Positions 14,059-20,510 of a stretch of 29,963 nucleotides of DNA are shown one piece after another. Source of the stretch: SVQP01 sp045652835 (GTDB lineage: Bacteria; Bacillota; Clostridia; Oscillospirales; CAG-272); assembly GCA_045652835.1 (NCBI GenBank), contig JAZOLE010000084.1:1-29963 (forward strand). The letters run 5' to 3'. Below the pieces are notes generated by a model, which was not told the origin of the DNA, made no database searches, and saw only the letters and a program-made list of their open reading frames with translations. The position numbers and the translations under genes are program-made. The stretch's first letter is position 1, and the number at the start of each line of letters is the position of its first letter.

Positions 14059-15909
14059 ATGAAAGCAAAACGAAAAGGAAAGAAAAAATACAATTCCATC
14101 AGCAGTATTCTTTGGGCTCTGCGTCGTATGTGGCGGATGGATCCGAAATTCTGTCTCTCCTTCTTCGTATGTATTCCCACCAGCATTCTGGCAAGCTTGG
14201 CAGGAAACTATTTCCCGAAGGTACTGATTGACACTTTGGGTGCAAACGAACCCTTCAGCCGCGTTGCCGCCATCATTGGAGTATACATGGCGGCTCTTTT
14301 AATCCTGGAACTGCTCGTAGGTTTTCTGAACACCCGAAGCAACGCACGTCGCTATTCTATCTCTGGTCGTTATCAACTCGAAATGCAACATAAGGAGGAT
14401 GTTACAGACTGCGAAAATCACGAGCGCCAGCAGTTCCGCAAGTTGCACGATCTCTCCTGGAGCGATTCTTCCTGTGGCAATGCGGCGGTCGAATTTTTTT
14501 GGAGCGACCTGGTAAACCTGTTGCGCTCCATCCTCGGAATCGTGGTGTATGCCTCACTGATGTCGGTCATCAATCCCATCCTTCTGGTGGTGATTTTGGT
14601 CGTATCTCTCTTGTCCTATGTGCCGTCGCGATGGAAGTCTGCTTATACCGATAAGCACAAGGATCAATGGGAAAAGGAAGCACGAAAGCGCGGCTATCTG
14701 GAAGCCATGTCCGAGGATTTCGGCAAGGCCAAGGACGTCAAGCTCTATAATATGAGCGGTTGGATTACCCAAATGATCCGAGATTTTCAGGCTTACCAGC
14801 TCATGTGGGACAGGCGGTGCTCCCTGCGGGGGCTGTGGGCAGCCATCTTCTCGGCAGTGCTCACGTTTATCCAGAATGGTGCGGCTTACCTGCTTCTTAT
14901 TCTTTCGCTGATTGACGGGAGCATTTCGGTGGGTGATTTCGTTTTTTTCTTCGGTGCCGTTGCCACTGTCGGCGATTATCTGCGAGGAATCATCAATCAG
15001 ACCGCGGCCTTGGCTGCCCGTGCTGATAAAATAGCTTACTATCGGGAATTTTTTGACATTGAGGACAAATTCAACCACGGCGAGGGCTATCCTCTCCCGC
15101 CCCAAGGAACCCCTGTAAAGATTGAATTTCGAGACGTGTGGTACAGGTACGAGGGCGCAGAGGACTTCACTCTAAAGGGTATCAGCCTGACCATCGAGGC
15201 AGGGGAGCGGCTGGCGCTCGTCGGCGTAAACGGTGCAGGCAAGACCACCCTGATAAAGCTGCTCTGTGGCTTCTATATGCCCACCAAGGGCGAGATCCTG
15301 GTGAACGGTCAACCTATACCCGCTTACAACATTGAGGAATATTACTCCATCATCTCCGCCGTATTTCAAGACATCCATATTCCCGCCATGACCATAAATC
15401 AGTTCATCACGAGCTGTGACGATGAGTACGAGCGGAGCAACGACGAAACCGGAGACCGTGCCCGCGCCGAAGCCGCCGTGCGGAAAAGCGGCCTTGGGGA
15501 AAAATTGGATTCCCTCCCGAACGGCATGGACACATACCTCTGTAAGGGCATATTCGACGACGCCATCGACCTATCGGGCGGGGAAGCCCAAAAGCTCATG
15601 CTGGCTCGCGCTATCTATAAGGGAGGCTCTCTCCTGGTGCTGGACGAGCCCACCGCCGCCCTTGATCCCATCGCCGAAAATCGGCTATATATGCAATACA
15701 ACGAGCTTACCGAGAACAAGACCTCGGTCTACATCTCCCACCGCTTCGCCTCTACCCGCTTCTGCGACCGTATCATTCTGTTGGAGAACGGTGAAATTCA
15801 AGAAGCAGGAACCCATGATGAGCTGATGCAAAGGAGCGGTCGGTACGCCTATATGTTCGGTGTTCAAGCGAAATACTACGAAGGAGGTACGTCCAATGAA
15901 GAAGAATAA
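14059..15909 (+). CDS. ABC exporter half-transporter, 616 aa
   Basis: The N-terminal membrane domain has about six hydrophobic segments between residues 30 and 310 (for example IVVYASLMSVINPILLVVIL). The ATPase domain has Walker A GVNGAGKT at 389-396, signature LSGGE at 505-509, Walker B LLVLDEP with Asp529-Glu530, and H-loop His561. All catalytic residues are present. The stretch between Q-loop and signature is longer than usual and acidic (CDDEYERSNDETGD). I chose ATG 14059 because AAAGG lies 11 bases before it; a GTG at 14050 is in frame but only 2 bases from that site. The next exporter gene overlaps by 14 bases, so the two form a heterodimer. It probably exports a peptide or drug under control of the adjacent two-component system. 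Confidence 0.88.
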   Translation: MKAKRKGKKKYNSISSILWALRRMWRMDPKFCLSFFVCIPTSILASLAGNYFPKVLIDTLGANEPFSRVAAIIGVYMAALLILELLVGFLNTRSNARRYSISGRYQLEMQHKEDVTDCENHERQQFRKLHDLSWSDSSCGNAAVEFFWSDLVNLLRSILGIVVYASLMSVINPILLVVILVVSLLSYVPSRWKSAYTDKHKDQWEKEARKRGYLEAMSEDFGKAKDVKLYNMSGWITQMIRDFQAYQLMWDRRCSLRGLWAAIFSAVLTFIQNGAAYLLLILSLIDGSISVGDFVFFFGAVATVGDYLRGIINQTAALAARADKIAYYREFFDIEDKFNHGEGYPLPPQGTPVKIEFRDVWYRYEGAEDFTLKGISLTIEAGERLALVGVNGAGKTTLIKLLCGFYMPTKGEILVNGQPIPAYNIEEYYSIISAVFQDIHIPAMTINQFITSCDDEYERSNDETGDRARAEAAVRKSGLGEKLDSLPNGMDTYLCKGIFDDAIDLSGGEAQKLMLARAIYKGGSLLVLDEPTAALDPIAENRLYMQYNELTENKTSVYISHRFASTRFCDRIILLENGEIQEAGTHDELMQRSGRYAYMFGVQAKYYEGGTSNEEE

Positions 15910-17713
15910 TCCCAATATTCGTGCACTCAAGATGCTGTTCAGCTTCAATCCACGATATTTTCCACTGTTTTCGCTGTATACCCTTATATGGCGTGCCAGT
16001 CCCTTCTTCAATCTGTGGCTCTCCGCCGATATTGTCACGGCACTTTATGATGGTGCGGATAAAACACGGATCTGGACGCTGGTCATCATGGCTCTCGGTG
16101 GTAATCTGCTTATCGCACTCCTGAGCGCCATACTTAGACGAATCGTTGGTCATGAAGAGGCCATCCTCGGTCAGAGAGAGCAGACAGCTTTCCTGCAAAA
16201 GACCCTCTCCTTGGATTATGATAAGCTGGAGGATCCCGAAATCCGCACCCTGCGCCGTACCATTACCGAGAATTCCTGGATCAATGCCAACGGTATACGT
16301 CGGTTACGCTGGAGCATAGAGACACTTATTAGCTCGGTGATCCTATCGGCTATGTCAGCGGTATTCTTCATAGATATGATGATACAGATCGCCGCGGCTC
16401 CCTTTGAGCCCATGAGTATTGTTTATCTTGTGGGCATCATCATTCTATTGATTGGCATCATATGGCACGGCTTTTACAGCAAAAGAAAGATGTCAGTATA
16501 CGAGGATCATGTCAACAAGGCCTTGATGGACGAGAATCGCATCAGCATGGGGATGCCACGAAACAATCGGGATATACGGCTCTATAAACAATATATCTAC
16601 TGTGAAAAGGTCACAGAACAACTGCTTACGGACACGCGAAGGACCTTCTTTGATGTCAACAATCTGGACTTTAAATTGCAGATACCATCTCAGCTACTAC
16701 TCTTTATCCTCCGAGCATTTCTGTATTTACTGGTATGTATGTACTGTACAGCGCAGGTGTTTCCCATCGGCAACGTCATAAAATATGTTGGGTATTTGGA
16801 GAATTTTATCTATGGTGTGAATGCCATATTCGGTGCCGTCACCAATATCCGTGCCAATACTCCCTTCATCGAGACCTACCTGTCCTTCTTCGACATTTCC
16901 AATGACATGTATCAAGGCTCCCTAACCACGGAAAAGCGTGTTGACAGACACTACGAGGTGGAGTTTCGAAATGTCAGCTTCAAATATCCCGGCTGTGAGG
17001 ATTACGCCATCCGCAACCTCTCCATTAAGTTTCAAGTCGGAAGCCGTCTTGCGGTGGTGGGCATGAACGGAAGCGGTAAGACCACCTTCATCAAGCTACT
17101 CTGTCGTCTCTACGATCCCACCGAAGGGGTGATCCTGCTCAACGGTATCGACATCCGAAAATACAACTATGCGGATTATCTTTCGGTTTTTTCAGTGGTA
17201 TTCCAGGATTTTCGCCTATTCTCTTTTCCTTTGGCACAGAACGTGGCGGCTGCTGAAACTTACGACGACGGCTTGGTGACTGTCTGCCTTGAAAAGGCCG
17301 GCTTTGGCGAGCGACTATCCACCATGCCTGACGGTATCCATACCCCGCTTTATAAGGATTTTGAGACCACTGGCGTGGAGGTCTCCGGCGGTGAAGCTCA
17401 AAAGATCGCTCTCGCTCGGGCTCTCTACAAGGACGCGCCCTTCATTATCCTCGACGAACCCACTGCCGCCCTCGACCCAATTGCTGAGGCTGAAATCTAC
17501 AGTAAATTCAATGACATCGCCGGCGACAAGACTGCCATCTATATTTCTCACCGCCTCTCCTCCTGCAAGTTCTGCGACGAGATCGCCGTATTCCATGAGG
17601 GTCAGGTCATCCAGAAAGGAAGTCATGCCGAGCTTCTTGCTGATGAGTCGGGTAAATACTTTGAGCTTTGGAATGCCCAGGCGCAGTATTACACAGAACA
17701 GGAGGCTACTTGA
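15896..17713 (+). CDS. ABC exporter half-transporter, 605 aa
   Basis: This is the partner half-transporter: membrane domain of about 300 residues (segments such as IVYLVGIIILLIGIIWHGF), then an ATPase with Walker A GMNGSGKT at 389-396, signature VSGGE at 496-500, Walker B FIILDEP with Asp520-Glu521, and H-loop His552. The signature has Val in place of Leu, but all catalytic residues are present. ATG 15896 was chosen because GAAGGAGG lies 8 bases upstream; the longer frame from 15860 has no such site. The gene overlaps the end of its partner by 14 bases and is followed within 2 bases by a 106-aa gene. No precursor peptide gene is visible nearby, so the substrate is unknown. Confidence 0.88.
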   Translation: MKKNNPNIRALKMLFSFNPRYFPLFSLYTLIWRASPFFNLWLSADIVTALYDGADKTRIWTLVIMALGGNLLIALLSAILRRIVGHEEAILGQREQTAFLQKTLSLDYDKLEDPEIRTLRRTITENSWINANGIRRLRWSIETLISSVILSAMSAVFFIDMMIQIAAAPFEPMSIVYLVGIIILLIGIIWHGFYSKRKMSVYEDHVNKALMDENRISMGMPRNNRDIRLYKQYIYCEKVTEQLLTDTRRTFFDVNNLDFKLQIPSQLLLFILRAFLYLLVCMYCTAQVFPIGNVIKYVGYLENFIYGVNAIFGAVTNIRANTPFIETYLSFFDISNDMYQGSLTTEKRVDRHYEVEFRNVSFKYPGCEDYAIRNLSIKFQVGSRLAVVGMNGSGKTTFIKLLCRLYDPTEGVILLNGIDIRKYNYADYLSVFSVVFQDFRLFSFPLAQNVAAAETYDDGLVTVCLEKAGFGERLSTMPDGIHTPLYKDFETTGVEVSGGEAQKIALARALYKDAPFIILDEPTAALDPIAEAEIYSKFNDIAGDKTAIYISHRLSSCKFCDEIAVFHEGQVIQKGSHAELLADESGKYFELWNAQAQYYTEQEAT

Positions 17714-17714
17714 T

Positions 17715-18035
17715 TTGAATAAGCTGAATCGCAAGCTTCTGCTCATCAAAAACCTTCTTGGAGAGATTGAGGACGAATGTGAATTCGCATTGCTTTTGCA
17801 TGAAGATAGTCAAGCAAAGCAGATCAATCCGGATATTGCCAAGAACCTTCAAATACATTTTGAGATTGTAAAATATATTGTAAATATAGCAGAAGTGCCG
17901 GAAAACACCTGTGCTGTGCGCGCATATCTGAATTCGGATAATCATGTACAGCGCGTTGAATTCTATTCTACTCCTCTTTCGGTGTCATCTAAAAACCTTG
18001 AAATTGATGTTCGATGGTTGGATGTAGCAGAATAA
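17715..18035 (+). CDS. Small hypothetical protein of exporter operon, 106 aa
   Basis: The frame starts at TTG 17715, with GGAGG 9 bases upstream inside the end of the exporter gene. It begins LNKLNRKLLLIKNLLGEIEDECEF and ends IDVRWLDVAE. The N-terminal third is helical; the C-terminal half (HVQRVEFYSTPLSV, NLEIDVRWL) looks like beta strands. There are no membrane segments and no family I recognise. It is last in the exporter operon, just before hairpin copy 3. A regulatory or adaptor role for the exporter, or for the membrane-less kinase, is possible but not shown. Confidence 0.65.
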   Translation: MNKLNRKLLLIKNLLGEIEDECEFALLLHEDSQAKQINPDIAKNLQIHFEIVKYIVNIAEVPENTCAVRAYLNSDNHVQRVEFYSTPLSVSSKNLEIDVRWLDVAE

Positions 18036-18048
18036 AAAAGTATTATAA

Positions 18049-18086
18049 ACCGCCGAGAGTAACCGTAATTGCTCACTCTCGGCGGT
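18049..18086 (+). terminator. Shared hairpin, copy 3
   Basis: ACCGCCGAGAGT (18049-18060) is a perfect 12-bp match to ACTCTCGGCGGT (18075-18086), with loop AACCGTAATTGCTC. It follows the exporter operon by 13 bases. A long T-run is lacking (GATTTTG). Confidence 0.85.
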
Positions 18087-18133
18087 GATTTTGACATATA
18101 TATTATACCACAGAATCAGCAAAAAATCAAGTC

Positions 18134-18162
18134 TTGTATTTGCTAATTTAATATGCTATAAT
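18134..18162 (+). promoter_or_regulatory. Promoter of methyltransferase gene
   Basis: TTGTAT (18134-18139) and TATAAT (18157-18162), a 17-base spacer and TG extended -10 (18154-18155). The -35 lies in the sequence ATCAAGTCTTGTAT (18126-18139), which recurs at 19426-19439. Confidence 0.75.
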
Positions 18163-18192
18163 TTACGAAATCACAAAAAGGAGGAATGGCTT

Positions 18193-19092
18193 ATGATCAT
18201 GAATGCATTGGATGAGGTTTTGTTTTGGGATGACATTGAAACACTAATAACATTCACAAAACAAAACAGCAAAAGATTCTATCCACACGATTTTGAAAAT
18301 TATCGCAAAAGCCAAGATGCTTTTTTCAAGTCGGTTATTCCAGACAAAGCGGAATTCGTTCGACGTTTGCAATACTATGCGGAAGTTGGGAAGCCCATCT
18401 GGATCTCTGGAAGGAATGAGCTTAGTGATGATATTGACGCAGATGCAATGATAAAGGCTATTTCCGTAAGTTCAAAAATAAGTAACGGAGAGCAAAAGGC
18501 TAAGCAAGCATCCAAATGGCAGGAGAATAATCCTTCATTTTGGAAATTCTACGCCGATAACATCTTGCACTTGAAAAATAATCGTATTCTTGAACTCACG
18601 GTAGGTGCAGGCGGTGGAACAAATGCGGTTATGAAGGAAATGACAGAATGCGATTATTATATGGGCGTCGATATTGACTTTGTGTGTGCTAAAAACGCTG
18701 ATGCTCTTGCAAAATATTATGGCATAAACGGATTAGGTATTGCAACATCATTATGGAAACTGCCGTTTGACGATTGTATGTTTACATCCGTATGTTCTAA
18801 CGTAGGCTTGGAAGAATGCCGTGAAATTCCGACTATTATTGCGGAAGCCTACCGAGTTCTGAAACCCGGAGGAAAAATTGTTTTGCATTGTGTGAACACA
18901 CGAAAAATGCAATCGTATGAAAGATTTGAACAGTATGGATTCTCCGAAGAGGAGATGATATATTGGTCGAAAGAAATCAGAATGTACACTTCCGCAGAAG
19001 GTATAGAGGAATTACTTAATGATGCTGGATTTAATTTCTATAGAAGATTGGTGGATGAAAAGTTGGGCAGTATTCTTGTATATGAAAAATGA
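18193..19092 (+). CDS. Class I SAM-dependent methyltransferase, 299 aa
   Basis: Motif I is ELTVGAGGGT at 134-143 and binds S-adenosylmethionine. MGVDID (157-162) supplies the acidic residue after strand 2. LPFDDCMFTSVCSNVGLEE (190-208) and YRVLKPGGKIVL (220-231) are motif IV and post-motif IV of the Methyltransf_11 group. About 120 residues before motif I form an extra N-terminal domain of unknown role. The absence of an NPPY/DPPY motif argues against N6-adenine DNA methylation; a small-molecule or protein substrate is more likely. ATG 18193 follows AAAAAGGAGG by 8 bases. It is a single-gene cassette with its own promoter, between hairpin copies 3 and 4. Confidence 0.8.
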   Translation: MIMNALDEVLFWDDIETLITFTKQNSKRFYPHDFENYRKSQDAFFKSVIPDKAEFVRRLQYYAEVGKPIWISGRNELSDDIDADAMIKAISVSSKISNGEQKAKQASKWQENNPSFWKFYADNILHLKNNRILELTVGAGGGTNAVMKEMTECDYYMGVDIDFVCAKNADALAKYYGINGLGIATSLWKLPFDDCMFTSVCSNVGLEECREIPTIIAEAYRVLKPGGKIVLHCVNTRKMQSYERFEQYGFSEEEMIYWSKEIRMYTSAEGIEELLNDAGFNFYRRLVDEKLGSILVYEK

Positions 19093-19103
19093 ATTTTAAG
19101 AAC

Positions 19104-19117
19104 ACTACCGAGAGTAA
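19104..19117 (+). repeat. Shared hairpin, copy 4 (left arm only)
   Basis: ACTACCGAGAGTAA keeps the left arm and the GAGAGTAA edge of the family, but no right arm follows; the sequence continues TCTTTTGATAG. It lies 12 bases after the methyltransferase stop. It is probably a decayed or recombined copy. Confidence 0.6.
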
Positions 19118-19154
19118 TCTTTTGATAGAAGTAAAAATATAGGAGATGATTTTT

Positions 19155-19349
19155 TTGAAAAATTACTATCATGGTTCCTGTACATCAGGTATTACACAAC
19201 TTGAAGCACGTTCGCGTCTCCATAATACCAAGGCGCAAATCGTCTATTTGACGGACAGTATTCCTTATGCACTCTTTTACATATGGGATGCGGAGCATAA
19301 CGGCTGTAGTTCAAAGCATGTGACCGGGTGGACAAGAAATGCTTATTAA
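19155..19349 (+). pseudogene. Truncated gene, N-terminal 64 aa remaining
   Basis: TTG 19155 is preceded by TAGGAGATG, giving LKNYYHGSCTSGITQLEARS and, further on, VYLTDSIPYALFYIWDAEHNG. The YYHG...SRLHN...VYLTD...YALFYIWD pattern is one I associate with the N-terminus of longer (about 150-250 aa) uncharacterised Bacillota proteins (recalled). Here the frame stops after WTRNAY, directly before hairpin copy 5, so the C-terminal part appears lost. An ATG at 19146 is in frame but only one base from the ribosome site. It lies between hairpin copies 4 and 5, as if cassette recombination had trimmed it. Confidence 0.5.
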
Positions 19350-19354
19350 ATGAT

Positions 19355-19396
19355 ACCGCCGAGAGTAACCGTAATTGGTCGCTCTCGGCGGTTTTT
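19355..19396 (+). terminator. Shared hairpin, copy 5
   Basis: ACCGCCGAGAG (19355-19365) pairs perfectly with CTCTCGGCGGT (about 19382-19392), and the pairing runs straight into TTTTT. This is the best terminator of the family. Its loop TAACCGTAATTGGTCG is nearly that of copy 3. Confidence 0.85.
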
Positions 19397-19486
19397 TAAA
19401 TATAGATATCATATAATCCGGCGGGATCAAGTCTTGTATGCTAAGCAAAATAATCAGTTTATATTTGTAAACTTTTATTTTTGGTA

Positions 19487-19515
19487 TTTACTTTCCGTAT
19501 ATATTATGATATACT
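19487..19515 (+). promoter_or_regulatory. Promoter of the IetAS-type operon
   Basis: TTTACT (19487-19492) and TATACT (19510-19515), a 17-base spacer and TG at 19507-19508 as an extended -10. It lies 36 bases before the ATG at 19551. Confidence 0.65.
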
Positions 19516-19550
19516 ATACTATGTATAATTATTTTTTGCGAGGTGATCAT

Positions 19551-20507
19551 ATGGCAACGGCTGAACATCTTAAAAATTTAATAAAAGCACATTTTGATCG
19601 CGATGATGACAAGTTCAAAACCGTCGTTCTCCAAATTGCCGCATATGAAGCCAGACATAACCATGATGCTTTAGCTCGAGACTTAAAAGCATTAGTTGAA
19701 AAAAATAATGTTAAGGCAAGTATTTTGCGCCCCAATATTCAGAATCCCATGTTATCTGTTACTATGCCCACTGACAAATTATCCGATTTGGTGGTGTCAG
19801 ACGAGACGTTGGAACGCATCAAACGTATACTAAGTGAATACAGAAACAAAAGTAAACTCCAAAAGTATGGTCTTTCCAATCGGCGAAAGATTTTAATTGA
19901 AGGAAATCCTGGAACAGGCAAAACATATACGGCTTCCATTATCGCTTCTGAATTAGGGTTGCCTTTATATACGGTTCAAATGGACAAAGTTGTAACAAAA
20001 TTCATGGGAGAAACCAGCGCGAAATTAAGACAGGTTTTTGATTCAATTAGTTTTTCTACAGGTGTCTACTTCTTTGATGAATTTGATGCTATAGGTGCTG
20101 ATCGCAATTTGGATAATGAAATTGGTGAAGCTCGCAGAATACTTAATTCTTTTTTGCAATTTATAGAGCAAGACAATTCCGATAGTATTATAATTGCTGC
20201 TACCAACAATCAAAAATTATTGGATCAAGCGTTGTTTAGAAGATTTGATGATGTTCTTCATTATTCACTTCCTACTGAGAGGGAAACAAGAAGACTTTTT
20301 GAAGCTCAAATTGCTCCTTTTGATAAAAAATTTGTTGTTACAAGCACATTGATCTCACATGCTGAGTCTTTAAGCCAAGCGGAGATAATTAGAGTCTGTG
20401 AAGATGCTATTAAAAAATCGATTTTGAATAATGCATCAATAACTGAAGATATTTTGATAGCATTGATAAAAGAACGAAAAACCGCTTACTCAAAGAAGGA
20501 GGCGTAA
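19551..20507 (+). CDS. ietA: AAA ATPase of IetAS-type defence pair, 318 aa
   Basis: A helical N-terminal region (1-100) precedes an AAA+ module: Walker A GNPGTGKT at 118-125, pore-loop-like TKFMGET (149-155), Walker B VYFFDEFD at 172-179, sensor-1 Asn219/220 (AATNN), and Arg230-Arg231 as arginine finger. ATG 19551 is preceded by GAGGTGAT. An in-frame upstream extension to 19350 has no ribosome site and crosses the promoter. The gene is followed within 3 bases by a subtilisin-like protease. This AAA-plus-subtilase pair is the make-up of IetAS, described as a plasmid incompatibility/toxin-antitoxin-like pair in Sinorhizobium and later as the anti-phage system Gao_Iet. The ATPase is thought to control or feed the protease. 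The symbol is assigned by architecture and context. Confidence 0.85.
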   Translation: MATAEHLKNLIKAHFDRDDDKFKTVVLQIAAYEARHNHDALARDLKALVEKNNVKASILRPNIQNPMLSVTMPTDKLSDLVVSDETLERIKRILSEYRNKSKLQKYGLSNRRKILIEGNPGTGKTYTASIIASELGLPLYTVQMDKVVTKFMGETSAKLRQVFDSISFSTGVYFFDEFDAIGADRNLDNEIGEARRILNSFLQFIEQDNSDSIIIAATNNQKLLDQALFRRFDDVLHYSLPTERETRRLFEAQIAPFDKKFVVTSTLISHAESLSQAEIIRVCEDAIKKSILNNASITEDILIALIKERKTAYSKKEA

Positions 20508-20510
20508 ATC

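Noticed and set aside
17289..17714. 248-aa version of the small protein after the exporters
   Set aside because: The first two thirds lie out of frame within the exporter ATPase domain; the TTG at 17715 with GGAGG is the credible start.
18193..19092. DNA adenine methyltransferase of a restriction system
   Set aside because: It has no NPPY/DPPY motif and no partner endonuclease; motifs fit the Methyltransf_11 type.
19350..19550. Longer N-terminus for the AAA ATPase
   Set aside because: The extension crosses the shared hairpin and the promoter, has no ribosome site, and the ATG at 19551 has GAGGTGAT.
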